Source of the DNA: Hemicordylus capensis
Taxonomy: Eukaryota > Chordata > Lepidosauria > Squamata > Cordylidae
NCBI RefSeq assembly: GCF_027244095.1
Contig: NC_069659.1
Coordinates: forward strand, 332,395,250 to 332,459,249
Length of the DNA stretch: 64,000 nucleotides
Direction: 5' to 3'
Shown: in pieces, positions 43,032 through 54,353 of the stretch
How positions within the stretch are numbered: the stretch's first letter is position 1
Layout: each line of letters begins with the position of its first letter
Translations under genes and position numbers: made by a program
The notes under the pieces: model-generated
The model's input: the letters and a program-made list of their open reading frames with translations, nothing else
Databases searched by the model: none
What the model was told of the DNA's origin: nothing

Positions 43032-43904
43032 ATGTACAGGACATGACCACAGCTCTCTGCAGGTAAGTAACTATCTTTCACATGCAGAGCAGCGAATGAA
43101 AGATGATAGCATTCCTGAAGCCTACCAGCAAAACTCCAGCAAAGATGGGATTTGAGCTCCTATGTAATATTTTCTAATCTAGGTCCACCTATAATACTCT
43201 AGCACAGTTGATGGCTAAATGACAGCCTGCAGGCTGGATCTGATGCTGTTCCTGCCTCTCTAATCAAACTTCAGAGCTCCATGCTCAGCATTTTATCTGA
43301 TTTCCCCATCTGTGGGTGATTATCTCACAGCCAGGGGAGGAGCAGCAGGTATGGAGATGATAGGAAATTCTCCTGGCCAGAGATAAGCAACAACAGAAAG
43401 CATTTGCCCCTTACAGCCCAATTTGCCATATGAGAGAAGAGCTGCAGGGCAGCTCCTTCCCTGACTGTGAGTTTCAGAGTAGCTTTTGAAGGAGGGGAAT
43501 GAAGGTGAGTGAAGTGCGATTACAGAAGTGTGAAGAACTGAGCAAACTGCAGGCAAGTTGGAAGATGAGGAAGTGTGCTGGTGAAGTCTTGTAGGGCTCT
43601 TAGTGGAATGTACTCATTTCACATTATACCAAGCTGAACTGGAATGCCTAGAAAGAGTTCATAAAGGACATGGCAAACAGCCTAAATCTGCATTGGGGGA
43701 GTGTCATTATTATTTTATGGCAGATTGACATATTGTAGTAATAGTTTTATTATTAGCAAATAATCTAAAGTCTAGAAATCTAATTGGATTTTTGAAAATA
43801 CATTTTCAAAAAAACCTTTGACAGAAAATAAATCACATCATCATATACTCCATTAGTTAGCAAAATGTTCTTTTTTTCTTCAAGTCTGGTGTCCAGCTAT
43901 AGCC

Positions 43905-43905
<1 letters not shown>
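43032..43905. other. Non-repetitive stretch, candidate regulatory DNA
   Basis: No gene or repeat is recognised. Positions 43,600-43,870 are AT-rich with 'aatctaattggatttttgaa' and 'cctttgacagaaaataaatc' and show no repeat debris. Function unknown. Confidence 0.3.
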
Positions 43906-43955
<50 letters not shown>

Positions 43956-44560
43956 CTGCCTGGTATATACATCTCTAGGTGGTGCACACAATCCAAATTA
44001 TAATATAAAAACAAAAACAAACAATTAAAACACTTTCACAGAATAAAAACAATTAAAAACAATTCAGAGTGAAACAATTAAAATAATGCCACTGGATAAA
44101 AACAATTAAACAGTTTAAAATTTATTTTAATTAAAAGCCTGAGAAAACAGATGTGTCTTTTTAAAAGCAATCAGAGATCGAGACTGTCTTATTTTGACAG
44201 AGAGTGCATTCCAAAGCCTTGGGGCAGCCACTGAGAAGGCCCAGTCCTAAGTCACCCCTGGACGAGCCAGTAGGAACTGTAACTGAATCTCCCCAGATGA
44301 TCTTAATAGGCAGCCGGGTTCCTGACAAGGAAGGCAGTCTCTTAAGTACCCTGGACATAAGCCATTCAGGGCTTTATAGGTAATGACCAGCATTTTGTAT
44401 TTCACTTGGAAACATATCGGCAGCCAGTGCAATTCTTTCAGAATCGGAGTTCCATGGTCCCTTCATGTTGTCCTGGAGACCAACCTGGCTGCTGCATTCT
44501 GTACCAGTTGTAGTTTCCGAACTATGTACAAATTAACTGACAGATAAATGCAGTGCTACA
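43906..44560 (-). mobile_element. L2-type LINE 3' end with (TATC)n tail
   Basis: The minus strand encodes LINE C-terminal remnants MHWLPICFQVKYKMLVITYK and ALNGLCPGYLRD, as in the LINE at 54.1-54.4 kb. The 3' region runs to a (GATA)n tail (plus strand TATC, 43,906-43,956). It is 5' truncated near 44,560. Confidence 0.8.
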
Positions 44561-46256
44561 GTTGTTTTGGCCCAGCCTGCTGTAGCTGAGAGGGGAATTT
44601 GGTGACAGTGACTTCAGCTATAAATAATCCCTGGAACAGATTCTGACAATTCTGGAAGCAATACAAATTCTTCGTGACCTAAAATGAGGAGAAGGATTGC
44701 TTCTACAACAATCATCTGCCTGCCTCAAACCTTCCCCTGAGCGTCTTATAGTTCATGCCATGGTGCCTTCATAATGGCTTTAATTAGCTCATTGGGGATT
44801 TGAAAAGAATAGTATATATAAAAAAGGCATGGTATATTTCCCATATTACACATTTAAACCTCATATTCACAAAGGAAGAAATGTTTATCGGGGTTGCATT
44901 CTGAAACACATGTCCACAGAACATAGGAGAAAATAGGTATAATACTCCTCTTCGATATATAATTGCTATAAAAGGGATTTTATGGATCTTTTCCTCTTCC
45001 CTCTTCCTGAGCTTGGTTTAACACAGGTCTGCACAACAACAACTGAGACACCAAGCCAAATTTAGCCCATAAATCATGTATTGTAGCTGGCTCCTCTGTT
45101 TTGAGACAGGCAACCATCTTGTTTATTATTTATTTAGTTTTCTATGTAAACTACAACTCCCATCATCCCCAGGCACACTCATTTGTGCCTGGGGATGGTG
45201 ATGATGGGCATTGTTGTTCATGTGTAACTATGAACGATATGGAATAATATGGTACAGCTGCCAAGGATGGTTAATAGGCTAATCTTAAATATTAAAATAA
45301 ATTAATATTAAATATAAAATTGGGTGTCCACACCCTACAAGTACAACTTACTTGTACAGCTTACTTATCCCCTAGTGGATCACATGAAAATATATTGGGT
45401 AGCAGGACTGAAGAGGACTCTCTCTGTTAATTCTTATAATTCCTGTGTTATAGGATGGTTTTCATCTTAGAAAGTTTGGAGGAAGTGAAGGAAAAGGATA
45501 ATAGTGCTGGTTGGGGGTCTGGATGGAGTGGGTAGGCTTGCATATAAATATTTATTAGCTTCACTATTCAAGGTAGTCATCACTTGTTAGCTCAAACATG
45601 GAGGATGGTTTGCTTGTTATTTGAGATAGGAAGTTCACGCAGCTTGTGACAAATAATGCTGAACACTGCTCATCAGTTATATCTGGTGGCCTACAAAGAG
45701 CTTGGTAACCCCCACTGCATCCCCATTTTGTGCTTATCTGGGCCTGCAAGTTACTTGGTGCATCAAACACATGGTAAGATATAATACAAGATCAAGGAGC
45801 TTTGTCTGGATTGCTGGGTTGTACATTGCACAGACCAACACAAAGAGGCAACTTTCTTGCATCAGCTTTATCTTAATGGTATCATGTCCTTCTGGTACAT
45901 ATCCTGGCTGAAATCCTGGCTTCTGAATTATTGGTGCAACAGGAGAAGCACCAGTGTAGCTCTAATGCTTCTGAAGAATTCCAGACTAATATGCACCAGT
46001 GAGTGTGTGTGTCTGTGTTTCAATGACCTCCCCTTCCCCTAAAATCACGCTGTGTCACCTGAAAATATGTTTCTGAGGGCTGCACAGCCCTCAGGGATTA
46101 TATTTCTGGGTGGCTCAGAATGCTTCTTGGGGAAGGGGAGGTCATAAAATTTTCCTTCACTGCTAAGCCAGCAAAAGAGCTGAGTTAGTTGAACTTTTCA
46201 GAAGCACTGATGCTTCTCCCATTACACTGCTTCAGTCGTCAGGATGTCAGTCAATG
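44561..46256. other. Mostly single-copy DNA; short palindrome
   Basis: Positions 44,570-44,830 lack repeats and contain 'cttcagctataaataatccc' and 'aatggctttaattagctcat', which could be a conserved element. A foldback with 'aactacaactcccatcatcc' lies at 45,149-45,222, a word common in lizard DNA transposons. Positions 45,900-46,210 relate to 20,041-20,335. No gene is seen. Confidence 0.35.
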
Positions 46257-46505
46257 AGGCAGTTCACACGAGCAGTCCTATCCGGGCACAAGTAGCCCTA
46301 CCCAGGTCAGGCTGCTTGTGGGGAGCACCAGGAACAAGCCTGATGCCAGCACTGCCCCACCCGGTAGCCTGAGGTTTTTCCCCAGACTATTACCCAAGTA
46401 GAAGCCAAAAAGAGGAAGGGGGTGATCTGGAGAGGGGAGAGTAGGAACGATCCTGCCTTCCCATGCCCACCTCAGCCCCAAAACATAGGTCATGTGAACG
46501 ACCTT
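46257..46505. mobile_element. TIR MITE, 3-bp AAT flanks
   Basis: Left end GAGGCAGTTCACACGA; right end, inverted, AAGGTCGTTCACATGA. AAT precedes and follows it. About 248 bp, related in its termini to family A. Confidence 0.7.
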
Positions 46506-46615
46506 AATGTATTGTTCTCCTAGAAGTCTCCTGTGTGAATTCTGATGTCAAATATTCACTGAATCTCCACTGAATATTCCATTAATGGGTATAAATATTT
46601 AATATGGAAGACATT

Positions 46616-47294
46616 GAGCCCATTCTCACAATTGGAGAATGGGCTTGGTTGGGGTGAAAGGAGGGAGCCACAAAAAGTGTAGTACCATGTTTTGTTTTGT
46701 TTGTTTATTTATTTTTTTATTTGCATTTCTATCCTGCTCTTCCTCCAAGGAGCCCAAAGTGATGTACATAGTTATGTTTATCCTTACAACAACCCTGTGA
46801 GGTAAGTTAGGCTGAGAGATAAGTGGCTGGCCCAGAGAGTCACCCAGTGAGCTTCATGGCTGAATGGGGATTTGAACTCGGGTCTTCCCTGTCCCAGTCC
46901 ACCACTCTAACCACGATGCCATGCTGGATGGCTGATTTGGCCGCCATCTTCTTCTGGTAGCAGGGAGGGAGCAGCGAGGTTGGGAGGTTGGGAGGTCCCC
47001 CGAGCTTCCATAATGCACCGCATGAATGTGCAGTGCTTATTGGGAGCCTCCTGATGCCAGTCGGGAGGCTACTTGGGTGTAGGTGCCACATGAAGCTGCA
47101 TAGCACCGACACATGAGCATTTAGCTCACTTTTTGGGTGCCCTCACACCCCAAACCGAGACTAAGCATCAGGCTTCCTAAGTGGACTTGCCGCCGTGCTG
47201 CTGCTGGGAGCTGTGCCCCTCCCAGTGGTACACATCCACACGGAAAACTGGGCTGGGCTTCCTTAGCCTGGTTTTCGGTGCACGTGTGACTAGC
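46616..47294. mobile_element. GC-rich MITE family A copy split by a Sauria SINE
   Basis: Left end 'gagcccattctcacaattgg'; right end 'ttttcggtgcacgtgtgact'. The body after the SINE contains the family's central 'cataatgcaccgcatgaatg' segment and 'gggagctgtgcccctccc'. The SINE at 46,701-46,932 interrupts it and is therefore younger. Confidence 0.7.
46701..46932 (-). mobile_element. Sauria-type tRNA-derived SINE
   Basis: The reverse complement reads 'gtggttagagtggtggactg' (A-box region), 'cccgagttcaaatcccc' (B box, plus strand about 46,866-46,882), 'gtgactctctgggccagcca', 'ctaacttacctcacagggtt' and ends 'gctccttggaggaagagcag' with an AT-rich tail. This is the well-known squamate SINE and is the best taxonomic marker in the window. 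Confidence 0.92.
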
Positions 47295-47827
47295 ATCCAA
47301 ACTCTTATCAGTCCACTCCCAGTTATATTTTGTTCTGATCATTTACCTAAACAAAAAATAACAAGCAATTACACTTGTACCAAAGGTGATCAAATTTATT
47401 TCATTTTATCAGCTAGATATTTTGCACAATCTGATATGCCCTATTTTGAGCGGATGTTAATATAAGCACAGGGAAAAGACATGAAAAGGAATTCTGATCA
47501 AATTTTATGTCCCAGTTGGCAGAGCTAAATCATACAATCCATTTGGGCATCAAGATTACCATAAACGAATGCCTACAGTCAGAACCCCCAAATCCATATT
47601 TTAAACATTGAAGTAAATAGCCTGGTTTCTACATGTATTAAGCACATACCAGCTCCTTTTATGATGATTTACTCAGAATTCTTAATCTCATTATGAATTT
47701 AGCTTTCACTCTAAGCTCTCATTCAGGATAAATATATCTCCTCACTGACTGTATGCCTGGTTTAACGGAATGGTAAGTTGCTGAGCTTCTTCATTCTGTT
47801 TGCAGCGTTGTCAGTTTGTAACACAGT

Positions 47828-48262
47828 GAGGGTGATTCTCACGGCCAGCCAAAACTGGGCTAGAGGAGCCCAGCCCGGTTTTGGCGGGTCGTGTGCTGTA
47901 ACGGGAGCTGTGTGGCTCCTAGCAGCAGGCTCGGTTAAATGCCATTTTTCTGATCGTGTGTCTGCTGCGGCTGCTTGCAGCCACGGCAGACACACTCTAG
48001 GAGGGGGTGCACCAGGAATGCTTGCAGCCACGGCAGACACACTCTAGGAGGGGGTGCACCGGGGGGGCAAGGTGTCCCATGGCAGTGCTTCCCGTCGCCC
48101 AATCCCTTGAGCTGCCGGGTGAAGTGCAGGCAGATGGCAGGAGAACTGCTGCTCAACTGCACCACTGATCCGCCTGTGCAGGGAACCCCCTCGGATCATC
48201 TGCAAGGAAGGTAAGGTAAACCCTCCTTCCCGACAGTTAAGCCCTCCTCACTGATTGTGAGG
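47828..48262. mobile_element. GC-rich MITE family A copy with internal tandem duplication
   Basis: Left end 'gagggtgattctcacggcca', right end near 'cactgattgtgaggagaaga'. A 47-bp unit starting 'gcttgcagccacggcagaca' is repeated directly (47,973-48,019 and from 48,020), with the first 41 bases identical, indicating a recent duplication. Confidence 0.7.
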
Positions 48263-48321
48263 AGAAGAGCTTCAGTAAGTCCACTGAACACAGAGATTCC
48301 GGGGTGAAATTTGTTGTACCC

Positions 48322-48541
48322 ATTCAGAGCACAAATGTATAGGAACCATAGGAACAGAAGAAACTGCCTTTTACCGAATCAGACTGTATGTCCATCTAGT
48401 TCAGGATTATCTACCTTGACTGGCAGCAGCTCTCCCAGCTTTCAGGCAAAAATCTTTCCTAGCCCTATCTGAGAATGCCAGGGATTGAACTCAGGACTCT
48501 CGGCATGCACAGCTGATGCTGTACCACTGAGCTACAGCCTT
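48322..48541 (-). mobile_element. tRNA-derived SINE
   Basis: The reverse complement starts 'agctcagtggtacagcatca' (A box), has B box 'cctgagttcaatccc', and ends 'aaggcagtttcttctgttcc'. Its last 60 bases are close to the end of the 5S-derived SINE at 48,834, so the two share a 3' part. Confidence 0.85.
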
Positions 48542-48833
48542 ATTCATGTCTGGTGGATGTGGATAAACCATATGAGAAAATTCTCTGATGTTTATCCTTG
48601 GGAAGAATACTGGAATTCTTTTTGAATTGCCATTTCTTCTCGGGAGAGTAGAAATGGCAAATTTAAATTCCTCATTCAAATGTAATCCTCCTCAGATTTA
48701 AAATTCTCATTCAAGGAACTGTGGCATTCTCCTTCAGATTTCACTTTTTTTGGAAATGTTGGGCTGAAGAACAGTTTAAATCCCCAAACCATTTACAGAT
48801 GTGGAGTGTGATTACCTTCCTTGAAGCCTGAGA

Positions 48834-49118
48834 ACATAGGAAGCTGCCATATAGTGAATCAGACCATTGGTCTATCTAGCTCAGTATTGTCTTCACTGAC
48901 TGGGAGCGGCTTCTCCAAGGTTGCAGGCAGGAATCTCTCTCACTCCTATCTTGGAGAAGCCAGGGAGGGAACTTGAAAACCTTCTGCTCTTCCCAAAGCG
49001 GCTCTATCCCCTGAGGGAAATACCTTACAGTGCTCACACTTCTAGTCTCCCATTCATATGCAACCAGGGTGGACCCTGCTTCTCTAAGGGGACAAGTCAT
49101 GTTTGCTACCACAAGACA
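48834..49118 (-). mobile_element. 5S rRNA-derived SINE
   Basis: The reverse complement contains 'agaagcagggtcca', 'ccctggttgcatatgaatgg' and 'gagact', recognisably the 3' half of 5S rRNA (AAGCAGGGTCGGGCCTGGTT and GGATGGGAGAC). A body 'cctcaggggatagagccgct' and the shared end 'atggcagcttcctatgttct' follow. The 5S part would supply the Pol III promoter. Nearly full length. Confidence 0.85.
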
Positions 49119-49839
49119 TTGAAATGAAAATGGCTGCATATGTCCAGGACGTCATTCTGCACTTGAATGATGAAATCCAGGTTACAAAACCCATGCCCAC
49201 TTTAAGGAGGGCCAGGAAAGATGTGAAACATAACACAATGTGGTATCCCTTTAGAAGAGTGCAATATAAGAATGGAAATAATTGTGCACACTCAGGACAT
49301 TGTTATATGAGGAGAAAGCAAGGCTTCTCAAACAATGTAATAAATTAAAATAACGAGCATTTTCACATTGATATTTATAGCAAGCAAGCAAGCTAGGCTT
49401 CTACCTGTTTCGTGAGCTAATATAGGGTTGCATATAATGTTCTTTTATTTTGATATAAAGTTTTGATTTTGAAGCTGAAAATATGGGGGTTGGGAGGGGC
49501 TGACATATTTTTGAAAAGCCACAGAATGGTCACAATATTCATGCTTGTTCACTATGGTGCATTTCACATCCCTTCCTTTGCATTAGCCTCATATATTTTG
49601 ATAGAGTATCTTCTTTACTTGGTTTTGTTTCTTACAATTAGAAACTGACTAGAAGTGGCTAAACTCCAACAGCAGCCTTTATAGTCTGATAGTCACCTTT
49701 TACCTAAATTTGTCTGAAAGGAAGAAAAATTATGTAGTGAATGTTGTGAAAGATGAAAAATTCCGGAGGAGGAGGAAGAGGAGGAGGAGGAGGAGGAAGA
49801 GGGGTAGTGCAGGCACAAATAATTGATTATTTAATACCA
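49119..49839. other. Unassigned stretch
   Basis: No domain-bearing ORF. A (GGA)n-rich tract lies at 49,763-49,802. The short open frame at 49,103-49,348 begins inside the SINE and is not called. Confidence 0.3.
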
Positions 49840-50230
49840 AGACTGACAGGTGAAAACTGGCTTATTTCCAGCCAGGAATATAGAAAAATGTCTGAAACTG
49901 AAGACACTCCTTGGACCATCATTCCCCCCCGCCCCCCATGTGGAGGAATCTGCCCTTTGCCTTCATGAAAACTGGTAACAGCATGATTCTTTTGCTCCCC
50001 TTTTATATTTTTGGAATGGATGGGCATACAGTTATGAAATCTGGAATCCATGAAGTATGAATTGGCAGGACTCTGGTCAATGCCCTGATTTTTGGTGATT
50101 TTTTAAAAAAAAAGAAATAAAAAATGGCTATAAATGGTGAAATCTGGCTTGTTTCAACCCAGAACGTTACAAAACATTCTGGATCTGAAGCCCTTCCTTG
50201 GATCATCATTTTAAAAAAAAATCAGATTCA
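49840..50230. repeat. Repeat family E, copy 1
   Basis: 'ctgaaactgaagacactcct', 'tggaccatca', 'ggaatggatgggcatacagt' and 'gtgaaatctggcttgtttca' recur in the same order at 60,150-60,800. Confidence 0.75.
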
Positions 50231-52714
50231 GATTTTACTGATTTTTACCAATTTGGGTGTAATTTCAGATACAATCTGAATTTTGAAATATGAATTTAAT
50301 TATTTGTGGTTCTCTGCTAATTGAAACCTGTTGTTTTTCTGATAGATCTGCTATATCAGTATAGTTATTGCCCTGTGGAGAAGAGAACCTGAATGGCAGA
50401 TGAGAATATTAGGGATGTGCATGAAACTGAATTCCATGTACAGCAGGATCCTATGTGGGTTTTGTGGAAGGTTAAAATTTGTTAAAAACTGCCCGCTCAC
50501 CCATTTCTTTTGTGGGTTGGGTGGTAGGTAGCACACATCATACCCTACCATACAACCCACTTTGGTGTCCCTAGGAGCACAATGAGGTGTTTCAAATTTC
50601 CTCATTCAAATTTCCTAGGAACACAATGAGATGTTTCAAATTTCCTCATTGTTCCCTATGACTGGAACAAACTGCACACAGAATTCGCACACAAGGTTGA
50701 GATTGCAAGTTGCAATGCATTTTGCAACTCTGCCTTGAAAAACACTGCAGAAGCACACAGTAAAAGGGAATCTGTCCCTCCCAACACAGAACAAATATTT
50801 CAAACACAGTTCACAAATGTCCAAAAAAGAACCACTGATCCAGAATCTACTGCCAGCCACAGTGTGTGCGTGGCAGTAACATCATTGGCACAAGTAACTC
50901 TATCACACAGAATTATGACTCTTTACTTCCTAACATTGCAACAGCTGCCACAGCAACTCCCTTAGTAGCAAGCAGCATAGCCATACACTCAACTAGAGCT
51001 ACTTCAGCCACATTTTTGACTGAGTATACCTTGCAATGATTGCAGATCGCATAGGAAACCAGAACAGTGCGCGAAGCACAAGTTTGAGGCTGGGAACTTG
51101 GGATAGATTGGGAATTCTGTTGGTGTACTGTCCACTCTGCTGCCGAACTGACTCCCTGACTGAGCTGGTCGTGGAGTTGGTGTTCGAGTCTCCTAGACTT
51201 GTGGTGCTGGGAGACTTCAAGATTCACTTTGGGACTGGCTTGTCTGGTGCAGCTCAGGAGTTCATAGCGGCCATGACAACTATGGACCTATTCCAATTAG
51301 TTTCTGAACCAACTCATTTTGCCGGCCACACACTCAATTTGGTCTTTTGTTCGGATCAGGGTAGTGTTCCATGGGTGGGGGATCCGGTGGTTTCCCCATT
51401 GTCATGGATGGACCACTACCTGGTTAAGGTTGGTATCACAGCAATCCACCCCTACAGGGGTGATGGAACTATTAGGATGGTCCGTCCGAAAAGGCTGCTG
51501 GACCCAATAGGATTTCAAAAGGCCTTGGAGGATTTTGACATCGGTGTGGCTGGTGATTCTGTTGATGCCCTGGTGAGAACCTGGAACAGGGAACTCATCA
51601 GGGCAGTAGACATGATTGCTTCTAAGTGTCCCTTCTGACCTGCTGCAAAAATGGTCCCTTGGTATACTGTGGAATTGCGGGGGCTGAAGTGGTTGGGTAG
51701 GCGACTAGAGTGCAAGTGGAGGAGAACTTGGTTCGAATCTGACAGGATTCAGCATGTGACCCATTTGAGGACTTATGCGGTGGCAGTGCACACAGTGAAA
51801 AAGAGATTCTGGCCTGCGTGCATTGTGGCTGCAGGTTCACGCTCGGCGGAGCTATCCCGGGTTGTGAGTTTGGTTTCTGCTCCTTCTACTTCCAATCAGT
51901 CCCCGGAGTTGCTCTGCCGTGATGCCTTTAATGGGTTATTTGCAGATAAGATCTCCAGTATTAATCTCCTGTAATCCCTTTTGCAGTATTAGATTGGATC
52001 AGTTTCAATTTGTGACTCCTGAGGATGTTGACAAGCTGCTTGGGGCAGTGCGGCCTACCACCTGTTCTCTGGATCCTTGTCCGACTTGGCTGCTTCTATC
52101 TAGCAGGGAGATTGTTGGAGGTAGCCTAGTTAATATCATAAATGCATCACTGAGGGAGGGTAGGGTGCCTCCTTGTTTGAAGGAGGCAATGGTCAGACCA
52201 CTCATAAAGAAGCCTTCCCTGGACCCCTTAGGGATGGATAATTACAGGTAAATCTCCAATCTCCCTTGGTTGGGCAAGGTGATTGAGAGGGTGGTGGCCA
52301 ATCAGCTCCAGGCAGTCTTGGAGGAAACTGATTATCTAAACCCATTTCAAAGTGGCTTTAGAGCTGTCTATGGGGTTGAGACAGCCTTGGCCTGATGGAT
52401 GTCCTTTACCGGGGAATCAACAGAGAGAGTGTGACTCTGCTGGTTATTCTGGATCTTTCGGCGGCGTTCAATACTATCGACCATGCTATCCTTCTGGATC
52501 GCCTGGGGGAGTTGGGGATGGGGGCACTGATTTGCAGTGGTTCCGCTCCTATCTCTCAGGTAGATTCCAGATGGTGGAGCTTGGTGACAGTTGCTCCTCA
52601 AAATGGGAGCTGTTATATGGAGTCTATCAGGGCTCCATTCTGTCACCAATGCTTTTTAATATCTACATGAAACCACTGGGTGAGGTCATCAGGAGATTTG
52701 GTGCTGGGTGTTAT

Positions 52715-53154
52715 CATTCATTCATTCATTCATTCATTCGATTTCTATACCACCCTTCCAAAAATGGTTCAGGGTGGTTTACACAGAGAAATATAAATAA
52801 ATAAGATGGATCCCTGTCCCCAAAGGGCTCACAATCTAAAAAGAAACGTAAGATAGACACCAGCAACAGTCACTGGAGGTACTGTGCTGGGGGTGGATAG
52901 GGCCAGTTACTCTCCCCCTGCTAAATAAAGAGTATCACCATGTTAAAAGGTGCCTCTTTGCCAAGTTAGTAAGGGTTTAGTAATCAAGATGGCTCCCTGT
53001 CCCCAAAGGGCTCACAATTTAAAAAGAAACACCAGCAACAGTCTCTGGAGGTACTGTGCTGGGGGTGGATAGGGCCAGTTACTCTCCCCCTGCTAAATAA
53101 AGAGTATCACCACGTTAAAAGGTGCCTCTTTGCCAAGTTAGTAGGGGTTTAGTC
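52715..53154 (-). mobile_element. LINE-tailed short element inserted just before the YADD box
   Basis: Reverse complement of the 4,290-4,556 element, with its tail as (CATT)n at 52,715-52,738. LINE flanks 'gttatca' and 'gtcatca' suggest a 7-bp duplication with one change. About 170-180 bp ('ctccctgtccccaaagggct' to 'gtgcctctttgccaagttag') is present twice in tandem. Confidence 0.85.
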
Positions 53155-53213
53155 ATCAGTATGCTGATGACATGCAAATCTACTTCTTTTCATCTTCAGG
53201 AAATGGCACTCAA

Positions 53214-53724
53214 TGGACCGGGTCTCACAATCAGTGAGACCCGGTTTGGGACAGTGAGCGGGAAGAGTGGGCTAAGCCCGCTCTCCCCGCTCACAAGCGG
53301 GCAGGGAGCCCTGGGCAGCCGGATCAGCTGCCTACACGATGGCCGGCTCCATGATGGAGCCAGCGGGGGGTGGGGGAAGTGGGGGCCGTGCGGCCCCCGC
53401 AACCCCCAGTATGCCCTGCGCAAGTGCGCAGGGCATATTTGGGAGACCCCTGGAGCCAGGAGGTGGTTTTCACCTCCCGGCCGGGGGTATACTTCTGAGT
53501 AGGCGTGGCACAAAGGCGTGGCATGGCGCAGCTTCTCACGATCCTAAAAAGCAGGTTTGCTGGAGCGCTCGCTCAGCAAACCTGCTTTTTGGCAGGAGTT
53601 CTCGAGTGGGTTAGCCGCTCAAGAACCACCGGGCTCGGCTGTGAGCCTGGTGGTTCTTACGGTCAACAAAAATCGGGCTAGCCACTGCTAGCCCAATTTT
53701 TGTTGATCGTGAGAATTGCCCCAT
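53214..53724. mobile_element. GC-rich MITE family A inside the LINE
   Basis: Left end 'ggaccgggtctcacaatcag', right end 'ttgatcgtgagaattgcccc'. It contains every family landmark: 'agcccgctctccccgctcac', 'ggctccatgatggagccagc', 'gcgcaagtgcgcagggcata', 'aagaaccaccgggctcggct'. LINE coding sequence resumes at 'caggcagtaattgtctggat'. About 510 bp; the longest complete copy here. Confidence 0.8.
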
Positions 53725-54142
53725 TCTCTAAATGCCCCTACAGGCAGTAATTGTCTGGATGAGAGATAACAAATTGAAGCGGAATGCAAGCAAGACGGAA
53801 GGAGCGGGTGCACAGCTTGGGAGTACTCCTGGACCCAAGCCTCACCCTGGTATCTCAGGTGGAAGCCATGGCCAGGAGTGCTTTCTATCAGCTTCGGCTG
53901 ATTCGACAGCTGCACCCATTCCTTGAAGAGGATGACTTCAAAACCGTTGTGCATCAGCTGGTAACCTCCCAGCTTGACTATTGCAATGTGCTCTATGTGG
54001 GGTTGCCTTTTTATGTAGTCCAGAAACTTCAGTTAGTTCAGAATGCGGCAGCCAGATTTATCTCTGGGGCAACCCGGAGAGACCATATTTTGCCTATTTT
54101 GAAACAGTTACACTGGCTGCTGATTCGTTTCTGAGCATAATA

Positions 54143-54353
54143 CAGTGGTCCCTCGACTTACGAAGTACTCGACATCCGAAGATTTCGACATACGAACGAC
54201 AAAAAATACCGGAAGTCGTTGCCGGTTTAGATGCGGTTTCCTCGACCTACGAATGTTTCCGGACCTCCGTGGATGTGCTTTTCGACTTACGAAAATTCTG
54301 ACCTACGAACGTGTGTTCGGAACGGATTATCTTCGTAAGTCGAGGGACCACTG
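54143..54353. mobile_element. pogo/Tigger-like MITE, 211 bp, TA flanks
   Basis: Perfect long inverted ends: CAGTGGTCCCTCGACTTACG on the left and its complement on the right. TA lies at 54,141-54,142 and 54,354-54,355. LINE sequence is continuous around it. It is the least diverged nested element, so probably the youngest in this nest. No transposase. Confidence 0.95.
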
